A stretch of 64,000 nucleotides of DNA from Conus ventricosus (lineage: Eukaryota > Mollusca > Gastropoda > Neogastropoda > Conidae). Location: assembly GCA_018398815.1 (NCBI GenBank), contig CM031610.1, positions 31,561,985-31,625,984 of the forward strand. Direction: 5' to 3'. The translations under genes were made by a program, and so were the position numbers. Shown piece after piece: positions 1 through 14,679 of this stretch (position 1 is its first letter; each line of letters starts with the position of its first letter). The notes below the pieces were generated by a model that was not told the DNA's origin, searched no databases, and saw only the letters and a program-made list of their open reading frames with translations.

Positions 1-1982
1 ACTTCGGGTTTCCGATGTGTACTCTTCGACACAGAGTTACGTAAGATTCAGACAGTCAACAAACAAAACCGATTTAACTCGGGCTTGGCATGCGCTGCGA
101 GGTACTATGTCTAGTAAATGCTGTTCTTATCGACAGGGACTAATAATATTATGCTTTGATATGAGATCTTGTTGATTAATAGGTAAGAATACTTAAAAAG
201 TGAAGAAGAGTGTTTAGCGATTTGTCACTGCCTGAAAAAGCGAATCAATGGCGCGATTGTCACGCAGGGAGAGTCGATATTCGGCATTTGGATTCCCCTC
301 TTTTGCTTCTGGGTTCATAAAAGGTTGTGGAGGATGAACTAACAATCTTTTCGGTCAAATATAGGGGTGCAATTAGTTGAAATATGCATGTTGTGATTTA
401 TTTGATATGCCTATAAACTCAGTCTTTTCCTTTGGATGTTATCGGGTGGGAGTGGGTTGGTTTGAATTTGAAACAATTGTTAAAACCTTTATGTTGATGC
501 TTGTGATTGTTTTTATTTTTTCAAGTGTTTGAAGTCGAAACGCAGTGTCGGAAAGTGGGGTAGTAGGGGGACCTTTATTTTCGTGTAAGCTGCAGAATTC
601 CAAAAATGATCTATTGAATCTCATACGCAGCTTTTGTGTCAAGTTAACGATGCACAGTGGCATTAGTTCTGCATAAAGCTGGATTGTTGACTGGCCAGTG
701 TTTCCAGGTCATTGATCATTATTGCTGATTGAGATGTACTAGCGATTCTGTTTCACATGTTTTGAGTTTGGGATGAGAATGAGTATCTGTACGATGGGTT
801 GTGCTATGGTAGCATCAAGGCGATAATGGTGTTTTCATTAATTCTGGCCTTGATATCTTGAAACTGGTGGGACAGGTGGGGAGAGGATACAAACACACAT
901 GCACACAAGCGCATACAGGTGCGCGCGCGCACACACCACCACACACCACAACACAACCACACACACACACACAACACAAAAACCACACACACACACACTA
1001 ACACGACACACTCAAACATTAACAACAAACACCACACTTAACAGAGTGCAGGGGGGTGGGGGGGGATATTGCCAACTCTCCTCCCCTACCCATCATTCTC
1101 CAAATTCAGATGCTATCTTTTACTGTGTAATTTCATCAGAAACATACAGGACACCGAATCAATATTTGCAAAGGGTAGGGATCAGAAAACAATGTATTTC
1201 ATTTGACTTATGGACTTAAACAAAAGGTAAGGATTGATAAAATGACCATGTTTTAATCAAATTTATCAGTGGGGACACTAGCTCAATTATGTATGTTTGT
1301 TGTTCATATGTTTCCTCTATGTGGGTTTGTGCCTTTTGAATAGAATTAAGTTATAATTGTTTTACTGATTCCATGGAGTATCTGACCATAGATAGAGCTT
1401 AGTAAGGCAGGACACTGTAACACATATAAATTCATTTTGATGAAAATGTTTTTTGTACTATTCAGAAAACAATAAGTTTATGGTTTCTTCGTTTTCACAC
1501 TGAGTCATTACTGCATCACAGATAGTATTATGTAGGATATTTATTATTTACTATAATAATGATACTGATGATAATAATTGTCATTATTATTTTTGCAATG
1601 AACTCTTTTACTGAGTTTAATTCACATTCATATGGTGTAGTTGAATGTGATGTGGGCAATCACTATGATAAAAATTACAGAGAAAGCACATTTTTAATTT
1701 TTGTATCCATCTCGTTTCATATGTACTAAACACAAAATCTAGTGAAGTGTCATTTAACAGTTCAAAACCTATCTGTGTAGGGAAATTATATTTTCCCCAG
1801 GAATGAAGATTAGTATTTTTGTTTTGTTTTTTCTCCAAAGAAACCGTCAGTGTTGGATGTTTTATGCTTTTATTACTGAAGCACTGGTCAGATGATCTTT
1901 GAAATTTTTGAGAAAAAAAAGTGGTAGATTAATGGCATATTACAAGAATGAACGTATAAACAGTAGGCACAGTACTAATTAA
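1..1982. other. Non-coding left flank
   Basis: No convincing exon or transposon protein is visible. The short open frames here have no recognisable domain and biased low-complexity composition. A CA microsatellite lies at about 895-1015 and an ATT/TAA-rich stretch at about 1545-1600. The PLE array begins at its right edge. Confidence 0.6.
895..1015. repeat. CA microsatellite
   Basis: Imperfect CA repeats interrupted by CAC and GCGC steps. The open frames on both strands here are products of the repeat and are not genes. Confidence 0.9.
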
Positions 1983-4900
1983 CTGAAAAGTAAAGTAGTG
2001 ACTGCTGTACTCGTATTCAATTAATAAGGAAAATGTGGCAAAAAGGGTACCTGGAGAGGGGATGTCCAACGTTTCGTGTCGTAGACACTTCAACAGGAAT
2101 GAAGCTGATGATAGTTGACTTGGGTCACTGAACACAGTTCATGGTTTGATGGGGCGGAAAGGGCAGAGGGGGGAGTGGTGGATCATATTGAGTGTTAGGG
2201 GGGGGGGGTTGATCATAATTCCCAATAGAAATGGGGGTTGTTCCATGGGACAGCAAAGGAAGTTAGGGGGAGGGGGGAGGGAGGGGGAGGGAAGGGGGGA
2301 AAGAAGGGGGGGCACAGGGGGGGATAAAAGGGTGGGGGGGGCGAGAAAGAAGAAGAAAGGAGGGGGGGGGGGAGGGGGGGAAAGGAGAAGAAAGAGGAGG
2401 GTGATGGTTCATTCCATGGACATTGAGCCAATGTGGGCTCAAGGTGCCAAGGCGCTGTATTAAACTGGCTTTCATGTATTTTCGGTTAGTTCCTTCTTGA
2501 CGGGACCATTTCTCCAAAGGCTGCTACTCTGAATGTGGGAAAGGATGGTGATGGTCTGATTTGAAATGGTTTGCCACAGGCGGTGTCTTTTCTGTGAGGA
2601 TGCTGTCTTAGATGTTCTTAAAACGTTCGTTTAGAGATCTGTATGTTTCACCACTACATCTTTGGGACAAAGCGGTAACAACTAAGAAATAGATATATTC
2701 TGAGTCTGGCAGGTGAGTGACGAGACTTCATGTGGAAGCTGGTACCGGATGGGCCTTGAACCGTAGTTGTCGGATTAAGAAAGTCACCCGGGTTTTGCAT
2801 TTGGGTTTCTTGCATGGAAATTGCCTGGTTGGTTGGGGGGGGATGAAGGGTGCGGATAGTAGAGTGCATCAGTGTGGTCAGATTTTTGTCCTTTTGAATG
2901 CCACCATAGGTGGTAGACTAAAAATGTTATGGAGAGCTGGATCCTCCTTCTGAATTGTGAAGTTGCGGAGCAGAACGTTTTTACAGTCAGATTGTGTGGG
3001 TGGTGGGTCAGAGTGGCCAATGCATCGTTTCATTGTCTGTAGTCATTCTTTCTTGTCTTGTAGGAGTGGTGTCTGGGGATGGACTGTGCTCGTTCAAGGG
3101 CCATTGAACTGTAGCTTGTGGGTAGCCTCTCGTAGTGAAGTAGGTAGTCATGGCCGATGCTTCTTTGGTGTAATTATCATCAGTGCTAATATGGTCTGCG
3201 ACAGTCGAAGTAACTGAGAATATGGGATTGATTTCTATTATGGCAGGCGGGTGGCTTGATGAGAACAGGAGTAAGAGTGCATCAGTTGGTTTGTAGTGAA
3301 CTGTTGTGGGAGAGACTGTGGGAAAATTAAGTGCTTGAATACTGATTTTGATGTCCAAAAAATGAGAGGGAAGAGTCGAGATTTCGTATGTGAATGTGGA
3401 ATGAGGGTGATGACGGCGTTAGCATAGTCAGTGATGCATTGGAGTTCTGTATGGGTTAGAGTGCTGATTCCCAAAAACAGTCATCTATGAATCTTTTGAA
3501 GACTTCAGGTAGACATCCAGGGTATGAGCAAACGATTTGTGTCTCAATGTTGGCCCCCTTAAAGAGGCAGGCATATTGATGTCCTTTCTATCCAGGCCAT
3601 GCGCGTGCCCATAGGCAACTCCTTGATGTGTTGGTAGGCCTCGTTTCAAATCTATCGAAGGTATTCGGTTTAATAACAAGTTCAGTTTAGGCGCAGGATG
3701 GTGTTGGCTCAAAGATCCAAAGTCGCTTTGTGTTTCAGGTATTGTTTAAACAGCGAGTGTCCATCTTTGAGAGGGATATTAGTATATAATGATGTCACAT
3801 CATTGTGGGAGAGGATTTGTGTTCACTGTCAGGTGGGAAGGTGTAATCATAGAAATTCCTGCAGGGCTGGTTGTGTCTTTCACATAGGTTGGTATGTTGG
3901 TGGACAAGGGGTTGGAACTACCGATTCAAGAAAACGGTGACAGTTGAGAAGTTGGGCAGGAGCAGGCTGAGGAGATAGGTCTACCAGGGTTGCCGTTCTT
4001 GTGAATTTTCGGTAATAGGTAGAATTTTGCGTGCGAGGTTTCTTTGATATAGTCTTGTTGCTTCTTGAGGGAGATGGACCTTTGGAAAAACTCTTCTTTA
4101 ATGGTATCAGGTCCAGTGGTTGTCTTGTTTGGTTGTTGGGGTTTGTGGGGAGCATAAGTTGAGGAATCAGAGAGCTGGCGGTTTGGCTTCTTCTTCATAC
4201 ATGTCTTTTCGCCCAAACCAATACTGCCCTCCCTTGTCTGCTCTTTTGTGATGATGTCGGGTCTTCTGTTCAGTTCTTTTTGGGCCTGAAAACTCTGCTT
4301 GGGTGAGGATGGATTTTCTCACAGGGCAAGTTTAATTTTCAAGTCGTGTTTACACTTGTCAATATAATAGTCAAGAGCAGGATACCGTCCCATCCTTGGG
4401 GGTCCAAATCACTCTTGTCAAAGGGGAACAGTTGTGCTAGATCGTTTGTGGCACTAGTTGCTGTGGGTAGTGAGCAGCTATCAACAGAAGACCGCGAGTC
4501 GAAGTCGGCGGAAAAATCGTTCACAGACATATAGCATGTCTGTATGGTGGGCCTTTGGTTGAAGGGGAACAAACTTTAGTCCCTTTGCAAGAAGTTGACG
4601 CTGGAGGATCAGTCAAGTACAGCTCATCTGGAATTGTTGTCACCAATTGTTCCACTGGTGGACTGGTTGGCACTTGAAAGTGTTGGTGTTCCTTCGGTGA
4701 GTTCTGCAGTTTAGAAGCTTTGGTTGCTTGTAAAAGTGCATGCAGTTGGTGGTTTGCATTCCGGGTTGTTTCGAAAATCAACATGACGTTAGTGTGTTTA
4801 TTGCATAGGGGTACAGCTGATATCTAAGGCGTGATTTTCAGCGGTCAAGTCGTGGAGTGCAGCAGTAGTTCTGTATGTAGAGTTCAGCAGTTTGAAGCTG

Positions 4901-5174
4901 GTGTGGAGCGAAGGATGCAAGACATTTGATGTTGAAATGCCTTTGGCTGGGGTGACACATGGAAATTAAGCAGAAAGCCATGGGAATCTGCTTTGGTTTG
5001 AAAGCAAGTTCTCAGGATACAAGACGTGGCTTGTATATCTGGTCTTGGTCAGGATGCACTTCAGGTAGGAGACTGCAGGGATGGGGGATGGTGGGGAGGG
5101 CCTGGATAGGTTGACAGGGCCCAGCGAAGAAACTTTGAAGTTGAAGAAATGGTTGCTAGCCGTGGTGTAAAACA
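1983..5174 (-). mobile_element. PLE array unit 1
   Basis: Full-length unit of about 3.19 kb. Homology to the other units starts near 1983, so this is the 3' edge of the array as read on the minus strand. The RT motif VTSLYTNIP lies at about 3769-3797 and FIDD at about 3480-3500. The GIY-YIG segment is at about 2560-2720. The pre-RT region lies at about 4200-4790. The frame is broken repeatedly by small indels. Confidence 0.8.
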
Positions 5175-8100
5175 AGAAAAGTAAATTGTGTCTGCTTGTA
5201 CTAGTATTCAAATAAATAAAGGGAAAAGGTGGCAAAAGGAGTACTGAGAGGGTAAAGTCCAACGTTCGTGTGTTAGACACTTCAACAGGGAATGAAGCTT
5301 GATTGATTGTTGGACTTGGGTCACTGAAACAGTTATGGTTTGAAGGGTGGAAAGGCAGAGGTGGGAGTGTGGACTTATTGGAGTGTAGGGGTGATCATAA
5401 TTCACAATAGAAATGGGGAGTGTTAAGGGACAGCCAAAGGAAGGGGGAGGGAGGGGGGGAAGGGGGGAAAGAAGAAGGGAGGGGGAGGGGGGAAAAAGGG
5501 GGGGGGGGGGGAGAAGAGAGAAAGGAGGGGGTGGGGAGGGGGGGGGGGAGGGGGGGAAGGGAAAGGGAGTAAGAGGAGGGCTGATGGTTCATTCCTGGAC
5601 ATTGTAGCCACATGTGGGCCTCAAGGGGCAAGGCGCTGTATTAACTGGCTTTCCATGTATTTTCGGTTGTTCCCTTATTGTCGACCATTTCTCCAAAGGT
5701 GCTGCTTCTCTGATGTGGAAAGATGGTGATGGACGAATTGAAAATGGTTTGCCCACTGCGTGTCTTTTCCTGTGAGGGGATGCTGTTCTATGTTCTTTCA
5801 AAGTTCGTTTTAGAGATCTGTATGTGTACCACATTGCATGTTGGACCAAAGGGTACAAACTAAAGAACATAGACTATATCTGAGTTGCAGGTGAAGTGAG
5901 GGACTTCAATGTGGAACGCTGCGTCCCGGATGGGCTTTGCCACAGTAGTTGTCGGATTAAGAAAGTCACAGGTTTTGCATTTGGGTTTCTGCACTGAAAA
6001 TTGCCTGGTTGGGTTGGGGGGATGAAGGGTGGAAAGGTAGGGTGCATCAGGTGGTCACCAAGATTTTTGTCCTTTTGAATGCCACCATAGGTGTAGACTA
6101 AAATGTTTTGGAGAGCTGGATCCTCCCCTTCAGTATAGTTGAAGTTGCGGAGCAGAACGTTGTTCCCAGGTAGATTGTGTGGGTGGTAGGTCAAGGATGG
6201 CAATGCAACGCGTCATGGTCGTAGTCATCTTTTACTTGTCTTTGTGGAGCTGGTGTTGGGGATGGATCTGTGCTCGTTCAAGGACATCTGAACGTAGCTT
6301 GTGGGTAGCCTCTAGTAGTGAAGGAAGGTAGTCATGGCCGCGGGCTTTCTTTGTGTATTATCATCAGTTGCTACATAGTCTGCGAAGTCGAAAAAACTGA
6401 GAATATGGAATGCTTTCTTTCATGGCTGGAGCGGTGCCTTGATGCTCACGGCGGTACCGCGTGGGCTCAGTTAGGTTTGTAGTGCACTGTTGTGTGGAGA
6501 GACTGTGGTGTGCTTTGAATACTGATTTTTGATGTCCAAAAATGAGAGGAGAGTCCGAGATTACGTATGTGAATTGACTGAGGGTGAAAGGCGTTAGCAT
6601 AGTCAAGCCGATTGGAGATTCCTGTAAGGGTAGAGTGCTGATTCCAAAACAGTCAATCTATGAATCTTTGCAGATTAGGTAGACATCAGGGTATTGAGCA
6701 AGATTTGTGTTCAATGTGCCCCCTAAAGAGGCATGCATATGATGGGACCCATGCGCGTGCCCTTAGCAACTCCTTTGATTTGTTGGTAGGCTCGTTTCCA
6801 AATTCGAAGGAATACAGAGTTAAAAACAAGTTCGTTAGGCGCAGGATGGTGGTTGGGTCAAAGTCATGTCGCTTTGTTTCAGGTTAGTGTTTACTGCGTG
6901 AACGTCCATCTTTGTGCGGGATATTAGTATATAATGATGTCACAATCATTGTTGAAGAGGAATTGGGATGTTCAATGTCAGGTGGGAAGGTGTAATCATA
7001 GAAAATCTGACAGGGATGGTTGGTGTCTTTCAATTGGTTGGTAGGTTGTGGGGAAAGGGGTTGGAACAACCGATCAGAAACTGTGTACAGTTGAGCAGTT
7101 GGGCAGGAGGCAGGCTGAGACGATAGGTCTACCAGGGTTGCCGTTCATGTGAATTTTCGGTAATAGGTAGAATTTTGCAGTGCGAGGTCTTTGCTTTAGT
7201 TCTTGTCTTCATGAGGGAGATGACCTTTGGAAACTTCTTCTATAATGGTCTTCCGGCCCAGTGCGTTGTTTTGTTTGGTTGTTGGGGTTTTGATGGGCGC
7301 ATAGTTGAAGAATCAGAGAGCTGGCGTTTGGCTTCTTCTTCTTACAAGTCTTTTCGCCAAACCATTAATGCCCCTCCCTTGTCTGCTCTTTTGATGATGA
7401 ATGGTGGTCTTGTTTAGTTCTTTTGGGCTGAAACAATGTTGGACCACCTCCCCCTCGGTGAGTTGGATTTTCTCACAGGGGGCAAGTTTAATTTATCAAT
7501 GTCGTGTTTTTACACTTGTCATATAATAGTCAAGAGAAGGATACCGTCATCCTTGGGGTCCATTCACTCCTGTCAAGGGGAACAGGTTGTGCTAGATCGT
7601 TAGTGGCACTATGTGCTGTGGGGTAGTGAGCAGTTCATAACGAAAGACGCGTGTCGAAGTCGGCGGAAAAAAAAATCGTTAACGACATATAGCATGTCAT
7701 GTCTGGTGGCGCCTTTGGTTGAAGGGGAAAACTTTAGTCCTTTGCAAGAAGTTGACGCTGGGGATCAGTCATGTCAGATCATCTGAATAGTTGTCACCAA
7801 TTTTTCCACTGGTGAGGTTGGCACTTGAAAGTGTGGGTTGTTCATAGTGAGTTGGCAGTTTAGAAGCTTTGGTTGCTTGTAAGTTGCATGTTAGTTGAGT
7901 GTTTCATTACGAGGTTGGTTTCGCTAATCAACATTGACGTGTGTTTATTGCATAGGGTGTGTAAAGCTGATATATAAGGCGTGATTTCAGGCGGTTAAGT
8001 CGTGGAGTGCATGCAGTAGTTCGGTACTGTAGAGTTCATCTGTTTGAGCTGGTGGAGCGAAGGATGCAAGCATTTGATGTTGAAATGCCTTGGGCTGGGG

Positions 8101-8322
8101 TGACCATGGACAATTAAGCAGAAAGCATTGGGAATCAGCTTTGTTTGCAAGCAAGTTCTCAGGAATACAACGTGCTTGTATATCTGGTCTTGGTCTGGAT
8201 GGCACTTCAGGTAGGAGACTGCAAGGACTGGGGGATGGTGGGGAGGGCCTGGAAGGTTGACAGGGCCAGGGCGAAAGAACTTTGAAGTTGAAGACATGGT
8301 TGCAGCGTTGGTGTAAAACACT
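5175..8322 (-). mobile_element. PLE array unit 2
   Basis: Full-length unit of about 3.15 kb. The RT palm motif is well preserved here, reading VTSLYTNIPHKDG on the minus strand at about 6905-6950. The nuclease part is at about 5750-5900 and the FIDD site near 6650-6670. Many one-base indels interrupt the frame. Confidence 0.8.
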
Positions 8323-11300
8323 GAAAGTAAAGTAGTGATGCTGTTCTGTTTCAAATATAAAGGGAAAAGGTGGCCCCCAAAAGGAGTACCTGGAGAGGGG
8401 ATGTCCAAGTGTCGTGTGTAGAAACTTCATCAGGGAATGAAGCTTGGTGTGTTAGTTGACTTGGGGCATGAACAACAGGTTATGGTTTTGAGGAGGTGGT
8501 AGGGCAGAGGTGGGAGTGGAGGTCCAATATTGAGTGTTGGGGTGATTCATAATTCACAATAGAAATGGGGAGTGTTATGGTAAATGCAAAGGAAGGGGGA
8601 GGGAGAGGGGGAAGGGGGGAAAGATAGAAGGGAGGGGCAGGGGGGGAAAATAGGGGGGGGGGGAGAAGAAGAAAGGAGGGGGGGGGAGGGGGGGGGGTGG
8701 GGGGGGAAAGGGAGAAAAAGTTGAGGGCTGATGGTTCTTTCCCTGACTTGAGCCCATGTGGGCTCAAGGTGCCAAGGCGCTGTCATCTAATGGCTTTCCA
8801 TGTATTTTCGGCTAGTTCCCTCTTTGAAGTCATTTCTCCAAAGGGCTGCTAATCTGATGTGGGAAAGAAGGTGATGGTCGAATGGGAATGAATGAAATGG
8901 GTTTGCCACAGGCGTGTCTTTTCCTGTGAGGATGCTGTCTCTATGTTCTTTCAAAGTTCGTGTTAGGAGATCTGTATGTTTTCACCACATACATGTTGGA
9001 CAAAGGGGTACAACTTAAGAACATAGATATATTCTGGTCTGGCAGGTGAAGTGAGACTTCATGTGGAAGCTGCGTCCGGATGGGCTTGCACAGTAGTTGT
9101 GGATTAAGAAAAGTCAAGGTTTTGCATTTGGGTATCTTGCACTGGAAATTGCTGGTTGGGTTTGGGGGGGATGAGGGTGGAAGGTAGAGTGCATCCAGGT
9201 GGTCACCAAGATTTTTTGTCCTTTGGAATGCCACCCATAGGTGGTAGACTAAACTGTTTTGGAGGCGCTGGTTCCCTTCAGAATAGTGAAAGTAGCGGAG
9301 CAGAAACGTTTTTCACGGTAGATTGTGGGGGTGGTAGGTCAGAGGGGCAATGCATCGGTCATTGTCTGTAGTCATCTTTTCCTTGTCTTGTAGGAGCTGG
9401 TGGCTGGGTGTTGGACTGTGCTCGTTCAAGGGCCATCTGAATGTAGCTTGTGGGGTTGTAGCCTCTAGTAGTGAAGAGGTAGTCTGGGGCTGCTTCTTTG
9501 GTGTAATTCATCATCAGTGACTACTTAGTCTGCGAAGTCGAAGAACCTGAGAATATGGGATGCTTTTTTCATGGAGGGGTGGCTTGATGAGAAAACAGGA
9601 GGTAAGATGTGGGCATCAGTTGGTTGTAGTGCATTGTTGTGTGGAGAGATGTGGAGAGCTTTGTATACTGAATTTTGATGGCCAAAAATGAGAGGGAAGA
9701 GTCGAGATTTCGTATGTGAATTTGACTGAAGGTGTGAAAGGCGTTAGCATAGATGAAGCATCTGGAGTTCTGTATGGGTAGAGTGCTGATTCAAAACAGT
9801 CATTATGGAATCTTTGAAGACTTCTGGTAGCATCCAGGGTATGAAGCAAAAGATTTGGTGTCTCAATGTGCCCCAAAAGAGGCAGGATATGATGGGCCCA
9901 TGCGGCGTTGGCCCATAGCAACTCCTTTGATTTGTTGTAGGCTGTTACCATGCCGGCCTCAGAGTTAAAACAAGTTCAGTTAGGCGCGGATGGTGTTGGG
10001 TCAAAGTCAAAGTCGCTTTGTTTCAGGTAGTGTTTAACAGCGTGAAGTTCCATTCTTTGTGCGGGATATTAGTATATAATGATGTCACATCCATTGTGAG
10101 AGGTATTGATGTTCACTGTCAGGTGGGAGGTGTAATATAGAAATCTGCAGGGCATGGTTGGTGTCTTTCACTAGGTTGGTAGGTTAGTGGACAAGGGGTG
10201 GAACAAGACGATCAAGAAACTGTGACAGTGAGCAGTTGGGCAGGAGCAGGCTGATGAGACGTTAGGTTTCCAGGGTTGCGTTCTGTGAATTTACGGGAAT
10301 AGTTGAATTTTGCGTGCGAGGGTTTTTGACTATAGTTCTTGTTGCTTCTTGAGGGAGATGACGTTGGAAATGTTTTTAATGGTTTCCGGACCGTGCGTTG
10401 TCTTGTTTGGTTTGTTGGGGTTTTGCATGGGAGCAAGTTGAGGATCCCCCCCCCCCGAGAGTGGGTTTTGGTTTTCTTCATTACAAGTCTTTTCGCAAAC
10501 CATACTGCCCTCCCTTGTTGCTTGTTTGCTGTGATGTCGGGTCTCTGTTCCGTTGTTTCGGGCCTGAAAACTTGCTTGGTGAGGGTTGGATTTTCTCACT
10601 AGGGGCTAGTTTATTTATCAATGTCGTGTTTACATTGTCAATATAATAGTCAAGAGAGGATACCGTCCACCTTGGGGGTCCAATCATTTTCCCCCCCCCC
10701 GGGAACAGTTGTGCTAGATCGTTCGTGGCATATGTGCTGTAGGGTAGTGAGCAGCTCTCGAGAAGAACGCGAGTCGAAGTCGGCGGGAAAAATCGTTCAA
10801 CAGACATATTAGCTGTCGGTCTGGTGGGCCTTTGATGTTGAAGGGGGAAAAACTTTAGGTCTCCCTTTGCATGAAGTTGACGTGGGGTTTCAGTTCAAGT
10901 TACAGATCATCTGGATAGTGTCACCAATTTTTCCACTGGTGACTGGTTGGCACTTGAAAGGTGGGTTGGTCCTTGGTGAGGTTCTGCAGGTTAGAAGCTT
11001 GGTGGGCTTGTAAAGTTTATGGGGCCCCCATGCGTGGTGGTCTTTGCATTCCGGTTGTTTCGATAATCAACATTGACGTGTGTTTTTTGCTAGGGTGTAA
11101 AGCTGATATCTAAGGCGTGTGTGATTTCAGGCGGTGTCAAGTCGCTGGGTTGCTTGCAGTTGTTCTGTTACTGTAGTGGTTCATCAGTTTGAAGATGGTG
11201 GAGCGAAGGATGCAAGAAACCCCCAGACATTTGATGTTGAAATGCTTGGGAGGGGTGACACATGGAAATTAAGCAGTAAGCCAGTGGGAGGAATCAGCCT

Positions 11301-11485
11301 TTGTTGCAAGCAAGTTCTCAGGAATAAACGTGGTTGTATATACTGGTCCTTGGTCCAGGATTGCACTTCAGGTAGGAGGACTGCAAGGGACTGGGGGATG
11401 GTGGGGAGGGCCTGGAAGGTTTGACAGCGGACAGGGCGAAGAACTTTGAAGTGAAGACATGGTGCAGCCGTTTGGTGTAAACACA
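8323..11485 (-). mobile_element. PLE array unit 3
   Basis: Full-length unit of about 3.16 kb. Two runs of 10-11 C at 10446-10456 and 10691-10700 are absent from the matching places in the sister units. In this unit the hammerhead-like site reads CTGATGA on the minus strand (near 8427-8433), where most units read CTGTTGA. Confidence 0.8.
10446..10456. other. Anomalous C run inside PLE unit
   Basis: Eleven C interrupt 'gaggatcagagag'-type sequence that is continuous in units 1, 2 and 4. Similar runs occur at 10691-10700, 11638-11652 and 14537-14549. They are probably assembly or base-calling artefacts. Confidence 0.6.
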
Positions 11486-14400
11486 GAAAAGTAAAGGTAG
11501 GACTGCTGTACTGTATTCAAATAAAATAAAGGAACAGGTGGGCAAAAGGAGTACATGGAGAGGGGATGTCCAACGTTTCGTGTCGTAGACACTTCAACGG
11601 GAATGAAGCTTGTGATGATAGTTGACTTGGGTCACTGCCCCCCCCCCCCCCCGAAACAGTTCATGGTTTGAGGGGTGGAAGGTCAGTGGTGGGACGTGGT
11701 GGACAATATTGAGTGTTGGGGTGATCATAATTCACCAATAGAAAATGGGGAGTGTTAATGGACAGCAAAGGAAGGGGGAGGGAGGGGGGAAGGGGTGAAA
11801 GAAATGGAGGGGGTGGCAGGGGCGGGAAAAAAGGGGGGGGGGGTGGAGAAGAGAAAGTAGGGTGGGGGGAGGGGGGGGGAGGGGGGAAAGGGGAAAGGGA
11901 GGATGTGGTTCATTCCTGACATTGTGCCCATGTGGCTCTCAAGTGCAAGGCGCTGTATGTATTAACTGGGCTTTCATTGTATTTTCGGTAGTTCCTTCTT
12001 GACGGACATTTCCTCCCAAAGGGCTGCTACTTGTATGTGGGAAAGAGGATGGTGATGGTCGAATTTGAAATGGTTTGCCACAGGCGTGTCATTCCTGTGA
12101 GGATGCTGTCTCTATGGTTCTTTAAAACGTTCGTTTAGAGTTCGGAATGTTTCACCTCATACATGTTGGGACAAAGGGCTACAACTAAGAACAATTGACT
12201 ATATTCTGAGTCTGGCAGGTGAAGTGAGACTTCATGTGGAAGCTGCGTCGGATGGGCCTTGCACAGTAGTTGGTAGGATTAAGAAAGTCACAGGTTTTGC
12301 ATTTGTGTTTCATGCATGGAAATAGCTGTGTTGGGATGGGGGGGTGAAGGGTGGGAAGGTAGAGTGCATAGGTGGTCACCAAGATTTTTGTCCTTTTGAT
12401 GCCACCATAGGTGGTAGACTAAAAATGTTTTGGAGAGTGGATCTCCTTCAGAATGCGTGACGTTGCGGAGCAGAACGTTTGTCACAGGTAGATTGTGTGG
12501 TTGGTAGGTCAGAGTGGCAAGCGTCCGGTCATTGTCTGTAGTCATCTTTCCTTGTCTTGTAGGAGCTGTGTCTGGGGCATGGACTGTGCTCGTTTCAGGG
12601 CCATCTGAAACTGTAGCTTGTGGGTTAGCCTCTAGTCGTGAAGAAGGTAGTCATGGCCGCTGCTTCTTTGGTGTAATTATCATCAGTGCACATAGACGGC
12701 GAAGTCGAAGAACTGAGAATATGGGATGCATTCTTTCATGGAGGAGGGTGGCTTGATGAGAAACAGGAGGTAAGAGTGGGAATCGTTGGTTTGTAGTGCA
12801 TGTAGTGTGGTGAGAAGTGGACTGTGGAGTGCTTTGAATACTGATTTTTGATGTTCAAAAATGAGAGGGAAGAGTTCGAATTGCGTATGTGAAATTTGGA
12901 CTGAAGGGTGAAGGCGTTAGCATGTCAATGAAGCTTTGGAGTTCCTGTATGGGTAGAGTGCTGATTCCAAAACGTATCTATGATCTTTTGAAGGATTAGG
13001 TAGACAGCCAGGGTATTGCGCAAAGATTTGTGTCTCAATGTGCCCATAATGTGGCAGGCACTATGATGGGGCCCATGCGCGTGGCCCATAGCAAACCTCC
13101 TTTGATTTGTTGGTAGGCCTCGTTTCCAAATTCAGATGGAATTCAGAGTTAAAACAAGTTCAGTTAGGCGAATGATGGTGGTTGGGTAAAAGTCAAAGTA
13201 GCTTGGTTTAGGGAGTGTTTAACAGGCGAAGAAAGTCCATCTTTGTGCGGGATTATTAGTATATAATGATGTCAATCCATTGTGGAAGAGGAATGATGTT
13301 CACTGTCAGGTGGGAGGTGTATCATAGAAAATCTGCAGGCTTGGTTGGTTGTCTTTCACATAGGTGGTAGGTTGTGGACAAGGGGTTGGAAACAACCGGA
13401 TCAAGGAAACTGTGGTCAGTTGAGCAGTTGGGCAGGAGCAGGCTGAGACGGATAGGTCTACCAGGGTTGCCGTTTTGTGAATTTTCGGTAATAGGTAGAA
13501 ATTTTGCAGTGCGAGGTTCTTTTGATATAGGTCTTGTTGCTTCTTGAGGGAGATGACCTTTGGAAATGCTTTTTAATGGTTCTTCCGGACAGTTGGTTGT
13601 CTTGGTTTGGTTGTTGGGGTATTGATGGGAGCATAAGTTGAGGTATCAGAGAGCTGGCGTTTGGCCTTCTTCTTCATAAAAGTCTTTTCGCCAAACCATA
13701 CTGCACTCCTTGTCTGCTCTTTTGTTGATGATGTGGGTCTCTGTTTCAGTTCTTTTAGGGCCTGAAAACTCTGCTTGGGTGAGGTTGGATTTTCTCCCAG
13801 GGGGCACCGTTTAATTTATCAATTTCGAGTTTACACTTGACAATATAATAGTCAAGAGCAGGATAACGTCATCCGTGGGGTCAATCACTCCTTTCAAAGG
13901 GGAACACGTTGTGTAGATCGTTAGTGGCACTATGTGCTGTGGGTGGTGAGCAGCTCGCAAAAGAAACGCGAGTCGAAGTCGGCGGAAAAAATACGTTCAC
14001 AGACATATAGCATGTCTGTATGGTGGGCCTTTGGTTGAAGGGAACAAACTTTTGTCCCTTTTGCAAGAAGTTGACGCTGGGGATCAGGTCAAGTAAGATC
14101 ATCTGGAAAGTTGTTCACCAATTTTTCCACTGGTGAATGGTTTGGCACTTGAAAGTGGTGGGTTGTTCTTGGTGATGTTCTGCAGTTTAGAAGCTTTTGG
14201 TTGCTTGGTAACGTAGATGCAGTTGGTGGTTTTTGCATTCCTGGGTTTGTTTCGATATCAAACTTGACGTGGGTGTGTATTGCAAGGGTGTAAAGTGATA
14301 TCTAAGGCGATGATTTCAGGCGGTCAAGTCGATTGGAGTGCCATGCAGTAGTTCAGTAATGTAGAGTCATCAGTTTGAAGTGGTGGAGCGAAGGATGCAC

Positions 14401-14679
14401 AATACATTTTGATTGTTGAAAATGCCTTGGGCTGGGGTGAACATGGAAATTAAGCAGAATAGCATTGGGAATCGCCTTTGTTGCATGCAAGTTCTAAGGA
14501 ATAAATCGTGGGCTTGTATATCTGGTCTTGTTCCGGCCCCCCCCCCCCCGGGATGCACTTAAGGTAGGAGACTGGCAAGGGATGGGGGATGAATTTCAGT
14601 GGGAGGGCCTGGAAGGTTGACAGGGCCAGGAGAAGGACTTTGAGTTGAAGACATGGTTGCAGCGTTGGTGTAAAACACT
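11486..14679 (-). mobile_element. PLE array unit 4
   Basis: Full-length unit of about 3.19 kb. Extra C runs at 11638-11652 and 14537-14549 interrupt sequence that is continuous in the sister units. RT, cysteine-cluster and GIY-YIG segments are recognisable in shifting frames. Confidence 0.8.

Noticed and set aside
2250..2460. Arg/Gly-rich and Pro-rich open frames on opposite strands
   Set aside because: They overlap the G-rich tract of a PLE unit and have no independent support.
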